A stretch of 64,000 nucleotides of DNA, from NCBI GenBank assembly GCA_016234595.1, contig JACRBG010000029.1:62001-126000 (forward strand), read 5' to 3'. The position numbers were made by a program, and so were the translations under genes. Numbering within the stretch: the stretch's first letter is position 1; every line of letters begins with the position of its first letter. Positions 9,004 to 17,307 of this stretch are shown piece after piece. Under the pieces are notes generated by a model. The model was not told the DNA's origin and ran no database searches. It saw only the letters and a program-made list of their open reading frames with translations. Source of the stretch: Chloroflexota bacterium. Its GTDB lineage: Bacteria > Chloroflexota > Anaerolineae > Aggregatilineales > J027.

Positions 9004-9693
9004 CTATTGTGTGTCTAGGGTAATGCCAAGCCGTTGCGCAAGTTTCAAGGTATATTCTTTTCGACCCTGATGCCAGTCTTTGAGCAATAAATCATATTCG
9101 TCTTGTAGGTATTGTTTTGCCGTTTGGGTTTCACCTTGTTTTGCCAATATACAAGCGACAATACGGCGTATCCCAAAAGCTTCATCCTCAAGCCTAATTT
9201 CCGGCACATTACCTTCAATTGTGCTCCAGTAATGTAAGATTGCTTGGCGAGAAGCATATTCATCAAGGTAGGGTTGACCATATTTCTGCAATAGAAAAAC
9301 TATCTCGGTGCTTATGCCTGTTGTATTGTCTTCAATGCGCCACCATCTAGATTTGGGATCATAATGATGGAGAATCTCAGATCCGCCTACCATCAAATCA
9401 TTCAATCGTTCCCGAAATTTACCTGCATATTCTTTGATATAACGGTCCATTCGCGGCTGTCCCATAAATGTTTCATCTGCTTCTTGAATATAGATACTTA
9501 AATTGACCGTAAATAGGCCATATAGGGAGGAAAAATAAGGCGCGGCTTGTAAATTAATCACTTGGATGAGACCCGGCTCGGTTTCTCGATTATAGGTATG
9601 TCCAAATTTGCGATAGCCGAGCGTTTTAAGGTACTTATGCACCTCAACCGCGATTTCATCCATATAAACTGCCAGCGCCGTCTTTTTCGCCAT
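9004..9693 (-). CDS. DUF4304 domain protein
   Basis: 229 residues. The N-terminal half (VHKYLKTLGYRKFGHTYNRE, VINLQAAPYFSSLYGLFTVNLSIYI) matches the DUF4304 pattern: a short helix, the GYRK turn, then strands with an aromatic-rich F-x-V-x-L segment. Function is unknown. No signal peptide or membrane segment is present. It lies between the alanyl-tRNA editing gene and DUF1152 with 9-base gaps on both sides, so it is co-transcribed with them. Confidence 0.7.
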   Translation of the reverse strand: MAKKTALAVYMDEIAVEVHKYLKTLGYRKFGHTYNRETEPGLIQVINLQAAPYFSSLYGLFTVNLSIYIQEADETFMGQPRMDRYIKEYAGKFRERLNDLMVGGSEILHHYDPKSRWWRIEDNTTGISTEIVFLLQKYGQPYLDEYASRQAILHYWSTIEGNVPEIRLEDEAFGIRRIVACILAKQGETQTAKQYLQDEYDLLLKDWHQGRKEYTLKLAQRLGITLDTQ

Positions 9694-9702
9694 GCGTTTC
9701 CA

Positions 9703-10917
9703 CTAGCCTATTTGAATATCCGACAACACAGCCTCAATTTTTTCACGGGTAGCAGGGACGCCACCACCCTGTGCCATATTGGGGCGACCGCCACCACGCT
9801 CTGAGCCTAATTGGGAGAGGGCTTGTTTCAGGAGGGGCACAACGTCCAAATTGACATCTTCAGATCGTGCAAACACCAAATGGGCTTTTTCGCCTGCTAA
9901 CCCTAGAAACACCACCACACCACGATGATTGGTCGTCAATTGACTGGCAAGCTGTTGTAACTCGGTGGAAGGGCGGTCTTCAAACACCTGTTGAATAATG
10001 GTTGGGGCGCGGCCTTCAATATGGGCGTCATTCCAAAGAGACTCCACTTCATAGGCCATCAGTTGTTCACGGGCAGCTTTGAGGGCACGACTGAGGTCTT
10101 TGTTTTCATCGCGCAGTTTGCCCAAGACATCCGGCAAATTAGCATAGCCGGTGGTGAATTGAGCCGCGAGGTCATTGAGGAGATTGTTTTTCTCGCGGTA
10201 GTCGGCTAGAGCACGATCGCCACAGCGAAATTCAATGCGGGTGGTATCGGCTTTTTTATCGGCGCGGAGGACTTTAATGACTCCGATTTCGGAGGTGTGG
10301 GCCACATGCGTTCCACCACAGGCCGTCAAATCAAAACCACCAATGTCCACAACGCGGACTGCCCCGGTTACTTTTTCGGAGATTTTTCGCAGGGATAGGT
10401 TGGCTAATTCATCAGGTTCGGGGAACCATGCCCAAACAGGCCGATTTTCACTCACGATTTGATTGGCGAGGTCTTCAGCCGCATCAATTTTGGCAGCAGA
10501 TAGATCACTACGATTGAGGTCAATGGTCACGCTGTTTTCGCTCAGGTGAAAACCGATGGTTTCCGCACCTGCCACATCAATAAAGGCACGAGTCAAAATA
10601 TGCTGGCCGCTGTGATGGCGCATGTGGTCGAAACGCCTCACCCAATGGACTCGCCCCTGCACGGTTTCGGTTTCGATGGGATTTGCGGTGATGTGCAGCA
10701 CGACATCCCCCTCGACCGCCACATCCAGTACTGGAATAGTGTTGAGGGTGCCGACATCAAAGGGCTGACCGCCACTGGTGGGATAGAAAGCACTGCGGGT
10801 TAGGGCAACAGCAGGCTTGCCATTTACATGCGTACGATCCACCACCTCGGCGTCAAAATCCAACAAATAGGAGTCATGATAATAGAGGCGTTCAGTTTTA
10901 GCGGGTTTAACGGACAT
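9703..10917 (-). CDS. Alanyl-tRNA editing protein, AlaX type with C-Ala/DHHA1 domain
   Basis: A trans-editing enzyme that hydrolyses Ser- or Gly-tRNA(Ala). It lacks the AlaRS catalytic core and begins at the beta-barrel (SAFYPTSGGQPFDVG near 42-56). Zinc ligands are visible: H102-x3-H106 in HHSGQHIL and C200-x3-H204 in CGGTH. A coiled segment follows (about 240-290), and the C-terminus has the DHHA1/C-Ala glycine motif ERGGGRPNMAQGGG. The 404-residue length suits the long AlaX class. I start at ATG 10917, where SVKPAKTERLYYHDS begins; the frame is open upstream but that stretch overlaps xdhC coding and is not conserved-looking. It overlaps the xdhC stop by 11 bases. Confidence 0.88.
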   Translation of the reverse strand: MSVKPAKTERLYYHDSYLLDFDAEVVDRTHVNGKPAVALTRSAFYPTSGGQPFDVGTLNTIPVLDVAVEGDVVLHITANPIETETVQGRVHWVRRFDHMRHHSGQHILTRAFIDVAGAETIGFHLSENSVTIDLNRSDLSAAKIDAAEDLANQIVSENRPVWAWFPEPDELANLSLRKISEKVTGAVRVVDIGGFDLTACGGTHVAHTSEIGVIKVLRADKKADTTRIEFRCGDRALADYREKNNLLNDLAAQFTTGYANLPDVLGKLRDENKDLSRALKAAREQLMAYEVESLWNDAHIEGRAPTIIQQVFEDRPSTELQQLASQLTTNHRGVVVFLGLAGEKAHLVFARSEDVNLDVVPLLKQALSQLGSERGGGRPNMAQGGGVPATREKIEAVLSDIQIG

Positions 10918-11695
10918 GGTTTCCTCGATAGTGTTGAATAATTTCAGCCATAATGCTGACGGCAATTTCTTGCGGAGTTTCGGCGCCGATGTCCAAGCCA
11001 ATAGGGGAACGGACGCGCTTCATGGCCTCTTCGGATACCCCCTGCTCCAAAAGGGCTTTTTCGGTGAGCGCCCAACGCCGCTTGGAGCCAATTAGACCGA
11101 TATAAGCCGCTTGGCTTTGCAGAAGAGGAGGGAATAATTGAATATCTACCGGGAGGCCGCGTGTGACAGCGGCGATAAAGGTGCGCGGGCCGATTTCGAT
11201 TTGTTGAAGCAGAGCGGTGGGGGAGATGGGATAATAGCCGTCCATATCGGGAATGGCTTCGGGGGTACAGAGTTCGGTACGATCATCACTGACCAAGACA
11301 CGGAAACCTGACCATTTGGCTAATTGGGCCAACGCTTTACCGACATGCCCACAGCCAATAACCACAATGGTTGGGGAAAGACCAATCGGTTCTAGGAATA
11401 TTTCAACGGTCCCGCCGCAGATACCGGGATCGCCTTGAGCCAAATCGGTTAGGCGATAGGTCAGCATTTTGGTGTCACCGGAGCGCATGACAGCCTGGGC
11501 TTCTTCAACGACCTGCGATTCCATCAGTCCGCCGCCAATGGTGCCGACGATGGTTTTATCGGGCCAGATGAGCATTTTGCTACCCGCCTGCCGAGGGACA
11601 GACCCCTGTGTGCGGATGACGGTGGCGAGGGCGGCGATTTTGCCCTCCTGCTCGGCTTGGAGGAGGGCTGCATAGACAGCGGGTGCTTCACTCAT
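10907..11695 (-). CDS. xdhC: XdhC/CoxI family molybdenum-cofactor maturation factor
   Basis: 262 residues. XdhC proteins bind molybdenum cofactor, promote its sulfuration and insert it into xanthine dehydrogenase-type enzymes. The N-terminal XdhC_CoxI domain shows ATVIRTQGSVPRQAGSKML and GTIGGGLMESQV; the C-terminal Rossmann domain begins VVIGCGHVGKALAQLA and contains LIGSKRRWA. Its natural client here would be the fused molybdenum hydroxylase at 14226-17225, about 2.5 kb upstream on the same strand but in another transcription unit. It overlaps the previous gene by 4 bases (ATGA) and the AlaX gene by 11. Confidence 0.9.
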   Translation of the reverse strand: MSEAPAVYAALLQAEQEGKIAALATVIRTQGSVPRQAGSKMLIWPDKTIVGTIGGGLMESQVVEEAQAVMRSGDTKMLTYRLTDLAQGDPGICGGTVEIFLEPIGLSPTIVVIGCGHVGKALAQLAKWSGFRVLVSDDRTELCTPEAIPDMDGYYPISPTALLQQIEIGPRTFIAAVTRGLPVDIQLFPPLLQSQAAYIGLIGSKRRWALTEKALLEQGVSEEAMKRVRSPIGLDIGAETPQEIAVSIMAEIIQHYRGNHVR

Positions 11696-12198
11696 GATTT
11701 AGACTTTTTCCATTTGCGTATCTCTTTGTTCGCCCAATTATAATGGCTCGACGTGCTTGAGCCGAGATAGGAAACAAAGGGAAGTTTCTTAGTCCACTTA
11801 TAATACCCCGGCGTGAAAATTTCTTCCGCTGACATTTCGCCAATGGCCTCTACCATACGTCGGTGGGAAGCATGAAAATCGGCTAGAACCTCTTCTAATG
11901 AATAGTCGTGATGCTGTTCATAAATCTGCTGGTTGAGCTGGGGCAACTGCTGCCAATTAAATTCTGCGGAGGGAGTTTGGGGGATGTCACCGTGTTTGCC
12001 TACCGCGTACCAATCCAAGACCATCTGCTGCCACGCACAAAGATGGGCCAAGATGTCTTTGACTGACCATTCACCACATACCCCGGCGTCTTCCATCTCG
12101 CTTTTGTCGACACTCGCAAGTGTTTTTTGTAGGGCATCCCATTCCTTTTGAATTAAGGCAAACAATTCCTCTTTGGTGGTGAGGTTTTTAACCGACAT
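11692..12198 (-). CDS. ClbS/DfsB (DinB-like) four-helix protein
   Basis: 168 residues. The N-terminal half (TKEELFALIQKEWDALQKTL, CGEWSVKDILAHLCAWQQMVLDWY) and the end (TSSHYNWANKEIRKW) match the ClbS/DfsB branch of the DinB-like fold, with candidate metal-site residues at His in AHLCAW and His in SSHYNW. Some relatives protect against genotoxins (ClbS is the colibactin resistance protein), but most have unknown roles. It is the first gene of the six-gene operon and has its own promoter upstream. GGAGG stands 6-7 bases before the ATG. Confidence 0.75.
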   Translation of the reverse strand: MSVKNLTTKEELFALIQKEWDALQKTLASVDKSEMEDAGVCGEWSVKDILAHLCAWQQMVLDWYAVGKHGDIPQTPSAEFNWQQLPQLNQQIYEQHHDYSLEEVLADFHASHRRMVEAIGEMSAEEIFTPGYYKWTKKLPFVSYLGSSTSSHYNWANKEIRKWKKSKS

Positions 12199-12239
12199 GG
12201 CGTGCCTCCATTGTTTGTGAAATACAGAACAATGAGTGA

Positions 12240-12269
12240 ATTATAACATATGTTCTATAAAATCATCAA
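12240..12269 (-). promoter_or_regulatory. Promoter of the six-gene operon, with palindrome
   Basis: On the minus strand, TTGATG (12269-12264) and a perfect TATAAT (12245-12240) are spaced by 18 bases. A perfect 10-base palindrome, AACATATGTT (12245-12254), fills the downstream half of the spacer and touches the -10, a position where a bound repressor would block polymerase. Confidence 0.6.
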
Positions 12270-12273
12270 ACCC

Positions 12274-12582
12274 CTACTCACAATAAAATGCGCCTTTTTT
12301 GTCGAATAGGCGGGCAAAACCGGAATAAGGGGCAAGAGGGATGAGATTAAAGGTAATGAGGCCTTCGCGAACTAGGGGCAGGGTATCCAAAAACAATTGG
12401 GCTTCGTCAACTGTGTCGCATTCCAGAATCAAGACGGCAGTGTGTTCATCGGGGCGGAAATATAATTCGCGGATAACCCCGGCTTGTTGTAGTTCCCATG
12501 CGCGGGCGGCTTCGGCCTTTAAGAAGGGCTTAAATTGGTCGGGGGTAAGGCCGGGGGTTTCTTTTTCAAGGGCTAGGATTTT
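12274..12582 (-). CDS. Muconolactone-isomerase/YciI-like small protein
   Basis: About 102 residues from GTG 12582 (KILALEKETPGLTPDQF). It has the layout of a dimeric alpha-beta barrel: first strand, helix KAEAARAWELQQAGVI, strand pair RELYFRPDEHTAVLILEC, second helix TVDEAQLFLDTLPLV, last strand ITFNLIPLAPYSGFARLF. This matches the muconolactone delta-isomerase-like family often found in bacteria without an aromatic pathway, so the isomerase activity is doubtful. AAGAG just upstream of the GTG is a weak ribosome site; an ATG at 12624 is open but adds residues unlike the family. Confidence 0.6.
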   Translation of the reverse strand, partial: KILALEKETPGLTPDQFKPFLKAEAARAWELQQAGVIRELYFRPDEHTAVLILECDTVDEAQLFLDTLPLVREGLITFNLIPLAPYSGFARLFDKKGAFYCE

Positions 12583-12633
12583 CACTCTTGAATAATTTCT
12601 CCATTTCACGGTTATACATGCCAATATTGCTTG

Positions 12634-13074
12634 CTAATCTATAGATAGACTACATAGGAACCAGCCGTCTTCCAGTTTATGCCAGAGTGTCCCGCCTAAA
12701 CCATCAGGTAACTTAAAACTGTCATATTGTTTTTTAGACGGCATATAACAAAACAAGTCACCTCCAAACGGGTTTCGTGTGTCAACAAAATAAACCTCAC
12801 CGACTTCATCATAGCAAGTATGAAACGATTGTTGACCAATCCAGTTTTGGAGTTCGGACGTTAGTACTACTCCGACACAGACGGGGGTGCTTTCAGGAAT
12901 CGGGGCTTCTCGAACTAATGTGACGATTTGGCTAAACTCCGACCTGCGTTCTCGAAAAAAGTCTTTTTCTTCTCGATTTTCAGTCAATAAGCGGTAGAAA
13001 ATGTATGTACTGCAAGCCAATGTGAGAATCAAGACAACACTCATAAAAATAAGAAACCAGCGTTTAGCGGTCAT
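12634..13074 (-). CDS. Membrane-anchored protein, unknown
   Basis: 146 residues with one N-terminal membrane segment (FLIFMSVVLILTLACSTYIFY); the Cys in LACS could be a lipobox, though the segment continues past it. The rest is a soluble outer domain with four further cysteines (TPVCVG, HTCYDE, LFCYMP, FLCSLS) that could form disulfides. I recognise no family. It lies between two other minus-strand genes of unknown role, separated by 36 bases from the exported protein upstream. Confidence 0.55.
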   Translation of the reverse strand: MTAKRWFLIFMSVVLILTLACSTYIFYRLLTENREEKDFFRERRSEFSQIVTLVREAPIPESTPVCVGVVLTSELQNWIGQQSFHTCYDEVGEVYFVDTRNPFGGDLFCYMPSKKQYDSFKLPDGLGGTLWHKLEDGWFLCSLSID

Positions 13075-13110
13075 AGTTAATCTATCACTACCTAAGTCAA
13101 GGTTAACCCG

Positions 13111-13920
13111 TTACTGAGGTATGGGTGGGGTATCCGGTGATACCTCAATCAGTTTGCTGGAGGCAAGCAGGGCATCTTTGATTTGAGCATCCCGAATCAA
13201 CCCACGAAACAGCACGGCAGTGAAGGTATTGCCAAATGACATGATGCCGGATTTGAATTCATCGGAAAATTGCGACCAATCGCCCTCCACGACCTCGTTA
13301 ATGGCGCTGTCTACATCGGCAGTACCCGCAAAAGCAAAGGGGTCGTAATTAACGAAAGGGATATGCACCGGGAGCAAATATAAAACGGCCTGCCCATTGA
13401 CCAAACTAATTCGAATAACGGGAAAGTCAATCGCCATTTGGGACATGGGATCAAGGAAGATGCCGCCATACAGCATCTCACCGTTGACCATGACGACAAA
13501 TGAATGGATATAGAGGGCGTTTTCTAGCGGGTTGCCCCAGCCAAGGCTTTCTTTAAGGTCAATCAGACTCCGCACGCCTTCTTTATCACTGATAGGTAGG
13601 ACATCAATCAGGCGGGTGGTAGCGTCGGGGGTTAAAGTGATGGCCTGCCACGTCCAGTCATAGGATTCGATTTCTTCTAAGCCGATGGTAAAGAGGGGGT
13701 TTGATTTATCGGCGGCATTGAGGTTGGGTTGGGCAGTGATAAAGCGGTAGCCGAGTTGGAGGTCATTCCAATCTTGATTCAGGATAATTATTTGGAATTG
13801 GGGTGGCTTATCGGCTTGCGCTTGGGTTTTGGATGGCAGAGCCAGTAGAGCTGCGCAAACCAATAGGGCAAAGGTGAAAGAATAAGGACGAGATTCAGAG
13901 CCATATTTGAAAAATCGCAT
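13111..13920 (-). CDS. Exported protein, unknown
   Basis: About 269 residues from ATG 13920, preceded by GGAGGG with 4 bases between, a strong ribosome site that decides the start. The signal peptide runs FTFALLVCAALLALPS with likely cleavage after KTQA. The mature part is a mix of strands and helices (FQIIILNQDWNDLQLGYRF, VRISLVNGQAVLYLLPVHIPF) without a motif I can name. It belongs to a group of small exported or membrane genes on this strand. Confidence 0.6.
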   Translation of the reverse strand: MRFFKYGSESRPYSFTFALLVCAALLALPSKTQAQADKPPQFQIIILNQDWNDLQLGYRFITAQPNLNAADKSNPLFTIGLEEIESYDWTWQAITLTPDATTRLIDVLPISDKEGVRSLIDLKESLGWGNPLENALYIHSFVVMVNGEMLYGGIFLDPMSQMAIDFPVIRISLVNGQAVLYLLPVHIPFVNYDPFAFAGTADVDSAINEVVEGDWSQFSDEFKSGIMSFGNTFTAVLFRGLIRDAQIKDALLASSKLIEVSPDTPPIPQ

Positions 13921-13988
13921 GTTTCCCTCCAAAATGTTTTCTTTCACCCTAAGACGTGCCTAAGCCTGCGTATGTTTCAATTTATCAT

Positions 13989-14021
13989 CACACGGGGCTA
14001 AAACCGCCGTGCTGAATCTAG
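13989..14021 (+). repeat. Interspersed hairpin repeat, copy B
   Basis: CACACGGGGCTAAAACCGCC, then GTGCTGAATCTAG. CACGG can pair with CCGTG, and GGCT largely with the following AACC, giving a hairpin with a small bulge. It lies between the exported protein gene and hicB, both on the minus strand. Confidence 0.7.
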
Positions 14022-14034
14022 GCTTAAAAACCAG

Positions 14035-14217
14035 TCAGATGAGTGAACTAAAATCTTCACCCAACTCCTCAAGGCACAACTCCAAGACCTCCTTCAAATT
14101 TTGCTGAAGTTCATCCAGTGTCGCGCCTTGTGTATGAGCGCCTTGAATACGCGGAACAATTCCCACGTAGAGGTTTGTTTCCGGGTCAAATTCGATGTAG
14201 GCGGTAAAGGTTTTCAT
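14035..14217 (-). CDS. Orphan HicB-like protein
   Basis: 60 residues: MKTFTAYIEFDPETNLYVGIVPRI, then a turn (QGAHTQGATLDELQQNLKEVLELCLEE). This is the HicB antitoxin partial RNase H fold, with no C-terminal DNA-binding extension. ATG 14217 has AGGAAG about 7 bases upstream and starts 8 bases after xdhD ends. No HicA toxin gene is adjacent: the downstream gap is 114 bases and carries repeat copy B, and the upstream neighbour is xdhD. It is therefore an orphan, possibly serving another role in the xdhD unit. Confidence 0.75.
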   Translation of the reverse strand: MKTFTAYIEFDPETNLYVGIVPRIQGAHTQGATLDELQQNLKEVLELCLEELGEDFSSLI

Positions 14218-14225
14218 TGCACTTC

Positions 14226-17225
14226 CTATTTTTCTTGTAGGGCCGACCAGACTTTCTCCGGCAAGATGGGAGCGTCGGTGATCCAAATACCTGCCGCATC
14301 ATAGACCGCGTTGGCGAGGGCTGGCCCCACCCCATCCATCGGGATTTCGGCGACGGCTTTTGCACCAAATGGGCCGCTTTCTTCATAGGTCTCAACAAAG
14401 ATCACGCCTAGTTCGGGTGTTTCGTCGGCACGATAAATCTTATATGGCCCGAATTGGCGGTTGAGCATTGAGCCGTTTTTATCAAAGGCCATTTCTTCGC
14501 AATGACCATACCCAAGCGCCTGTACCATGCCACCTTCGATTTGTCCACTAGCGGTCACGGGGTTAATAATCACACCACTGTCTACCGCCATGATGAGTTC
14601 ATCCACCGTGAATTGTCCGGTTTCAGTATCGAGCGTGATGGTAGCATATTGGGCTGCAAAAGGGGGTGGGCTTTCGGGGCTGACATAACTGCCGATGCCC
14701 ATAATCTGATGCTGATTTTCATGATGTAGACTATTGAGAGCAATTTCGCGGTGGGTGATGCGCCGTCCGTCTATCGTCCAAACGCCTTGATCACGCAATT
14801 CAAGGTCATCGGGGGCGACCAAATCATAACCCTCGTCTTTATTAAACATACGGGCGGCCACCTGTTTTATTTGACCTGCGACCTGCTCGGCGGCGATTTG
14901 GGTGGCACGTCCACTAATATAGGTAGTTGAGGAGGCGTAGGCTCCTTTGTCGAACGGGGTGAAGTCGGTGTCGGAAGAGTAGGTGATAAAATCGCTGACT
15001 TCACAGCCCAGTACCTCCGCCGCGATTTGGGACAAGACTGTATCCGACCCCGTACCGAGATCAGTTGCACCGACCAGCAAATTAAACGAGCCGTCATCAT
15101 TCATTTTGATGCTGGCCGCGCCCATATCCAAACGAGGAATGGATGTGCCTTGCATAACAGCCGCTAGGCCAATGCCGCGTCGCAGATGGGGTTGACCGGG
15201 GACACGATGCCAATCTTCATTGGCAAATCTATCGTACCATCGAATCGCTTCCGCACCCTGGCGCACACAATCTTCGAGGCCACAGGTCTTGATATATTCG
15301 GGGGAGGCTTCCCGGCCTTCGTTCCATGCTTTGCTGATGGGGTGTAAATCGCCCGCCTTGACCGCATTGTTTAGGCGAAATTCAAGAGGGTCGAAGCCCA
15401 TTTCGCGGCAAATCCATTCGATGTGGGGATCAAGCGCCCAAAAACCCTGTGGGACACCATACCCGCGATAAGCACCACTCGGCGGGGTATTGGTATAGAC
15501 AATTTCGGTTCTAAAATGGATGTTGGGGGCATTATAGAGGGCCATCGCTTTATGCCCAGTGTTACCTGCGACGGTTAAGGCATGAGCACCATATGCGCCC
15601 GTATCCGACAAGGCATACATATCATTCGCCACGATGCGACCATCATTGGTGACACCTGTCCGCATGGTAATATACATCGGGTGGCGGCTGCGGCTGGTAT
15701 AAAATTCTTCTTCGCGGGTGTATTCAAAACGCACAGGCCGTCCCGTCACGATGGTGAGATGGGCTGCGACATCCTCAATCATGACTTCCTGTTTGACACC
15801 AAAGCCACCGCCGATGCGGGGTTTGATAACACGGATGCGTTTTTCGGATAGGCCCAAAACCGGGGCAAGAATGCGGCGGACATGGAAGGGTACTTGGGTG
15901 CTGGTGCGGATGACTAAACGGTCATCTTCGTCCCACCATGTCGTACATACATGGGGTTCGATGGGGGTCTGTTGGACTTTGGGGCTGTAATAGGTGCGCT
16001 CAAAAATCCGATCGGCCTGTTCAAATCCCGCTTTAATATCACCGACTTCCCACTCAATGGTAGCGGCAAGGTTGCGATTTTTGTCCTCAATATGCCAGCT
16101 TTCTGGTTCATCATGCAAAAGCGACGCATCGGGCTTCATGCTGTCGCGCGGGTCAAAAACAGCAGGTAGTTCCTCATATTCGACTTCGATCAGTTCCAAG
16201 GCCTGACGCGCAATCGCCTCGGTTTCGGCAGCGACGAATGCGACTCGATCGCCTACATAACGCACTTTGTAATCGAGGCTGAAATTGTCGTGCGGGCCGG
16301 GTTCGGGGTCGGACTGTCCGGAAGTCGTGTAGACGATGCGCGGCAAATCTTGATGCGTCAGAACGGCATGGACACCTTCTAGTGCACGCGCCTTGCTGAC
16401 ATCAATATGCTTAATCAGGGCGTGGGCCACTGGACTCCACAACACTTTGGCGACCAGCATCCCGCGACGTTCAATATCATCGGTATAGGCGGGTTTGCCT
16501 TGAATCAATTTACGGGCATCTACTTTGATTTTGGGCTTGCCGACCTGTCGCAAATTTTCCGATTCAGGTGCGAGCGTTATAATCGGCATGGGGGTAGTGC
16601 GCACACGGGTTTCCGTACTACTACGACTGCTGCCACCCATGTCGCTACCACCAATAGGCAAATCCTCTTGAGGAGCAGGTGGGCTAAATAATCCAATGGG
16701 GAGGGGAATGCCGCCCGCTGATTCAATAGGCGGGACATCTTCGCCCCGCATGACGGCTGCCGCCCGTAAAATCGCTTGGACGGGTTTGACATAGCCTGTA
16801 TCACGGCTAAGAACGCCTGCAATCGCTTCACGGACTTCATCTTCAGTAGGGCTGGGGTTTTTCCGCAGGAGGGCCAGCGCACACAGAATAAAAGCCGGGG
16901 ATTCATAGCCGCATTGAATCGCGCCAGTTTCAATAAAGGCAGTTTGGAGGGGGTGGAGGGGCTGTGTACCTTTCCAACCACGCTCTTGTGTCCCACCAAC
17001 GCCTTCAATGGTCAGCACGTCACGACCTGTCACCTGTGCCGCTAAAATCATGCCCGCTAGTACGGGGTCGCCATCCAGCAAAACGGTATCCGCACCGGAC
17101 ATGCCTGCTTCGTCGCCAAATTTAACCCCAAAAATGCCGTGATTGCGCAGTGCTCGTAAGAGCGTATCGTGCGGGGCAATTTCAAAGGTGGTTGGTTGCC
17201 CGTTGAGGGTGAAATCAATTTTCAT
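14226..17225 (-). CDS. xdhD: XdhD-type fused molybdenum hydroxylase with Cys-less iron-sulfur domain
   Basis: 999 residues. The N-terminus (about 1-160) has the fold of the small subunit of xanthine dehydrogenase; the rest is the molybdopterin-binding large subunit (GGGFGVKQE, GAYRGYGVPQ, KGAYASSTTYISGRA, and near the end AVAEIPMDGVGPALANAVYDA with the catalytic Glu). Seven of the eight cysteines that normally bind two 2Fe-2S clusters are replaced with spacing intact: D38, S43, D46, G58, E108, S140 and D142; only C105 in QCGY remains. As I recall, E. coli XdhD (YgfN) is also fused and also lacks these, which is why I name it xdhD. No FAD subunit is nearby. ATG 17225 has GAGG 9 bases upstream; an ATG at 17234 overlaps that ribosome site. 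XdhC, its likely maturation factor, is at 10907-11695. Confidence 0.85.
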   Translation of the reverse strand: MKIDFTLNGQPTTFEIAPHDTLLRALRNHGIFGVKFGDEAGMSGADTVLLDGDPVLAGMILAAQVTGRDVLTIEGVGGTQERGWKGTQPLHPLQTAFIETGAIQCGYESPAFILCALALLRKNPSPTEDEVREAIAGVLSRDTGYVKPVQAILRAAAVMRGEDVPPIESAGGIPLPIGLFSPPAPQEDLPIGGSDMGGSSRSSTETRVRTTPMPIITLAPESENLRQVGKPKIKVDARKLIQGKPAYTDDIERRGMLVAKVLWSPVAHALIKHIDVSKARALEGVHAVLTHQDLPRIVYTTSGQSDPEPGPHDNFSLDYKVRYVGDRVAFVAAETEAIARQALELIEVEYEELPAVFDPRDSMKPDASLLHDEPESWHIEDKNRNLAATIEWEVGDIKAGFEQADRIFERTYYSPKVQQTPIEPHVCTTWWDEDDRLVIRTSTQVPFHVRRILAPVLGLSEKRIRVIKPRIGGGFGVKQEVMIEDVAAHLTIVTGRPVRFEYTREEEFYTSRSRHPMYITMRTGVTNDGRIVANDMYALSDTGAYGAHALTVAGNTGHKAMALYNAPNIHFRTEIVYTNTPPSGAYRGYGVPQGFWALDPHIEWICREMGFDPLEFRLNNAVKAGDLHPISKAWNEGREASPEYIKTCGLEDCVRQGAEAIRWYDRFANEDWHRVPGQPHLRRGIGLAAVMQGTSIPRLDMGAASIKMNDDGSFNLLVGATDLGTGSDTVLSQIAAEVLGCEVSDFITYSSDTDFTPFDKGAYASSTTYISGRATQIAAEQVAGQIKQVAARMFNKDEGYDLVAPDDLELRDQGVWTIDGRRITHREIALNSLHHENQHQIMGIGSYVSPESPPPFAAQYATITLDTETGQFTVDELIMAVDSGVIINPVTASGQIEGGMVQALGYGHCEEMAFDKNGSMLNRQFGPYKIYRADETPELGVIFVETYEESGPFGAKAVAEIPMDGVGPALANAVYDAAGIWITDAPILPEKVWSALQEK

Positions 17226-17260
17226 AGGGAACATCCTCAGAGTTTAAGTTTTTATTTGGG

Positions 17261-17292
17261 ACACGGGGCTAAAGCCACCATGCTGAATTTAG
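17261..17292 (+). repeat. Interspersed hairpin repeat, copy C
   Basis: ACACGGGGCTAAAGCCACC, then ATGCTGAATTTAG. GGCTAAAGCC is a perfect 4-base stem around AA; the outer CACGG/CCATG arm has one mismatch. It lies between the GT-C gene and xdhD. Confidence 0.7.
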
Positions 17293-17307
17293 AAGCTATT
17301 GGCTTGT

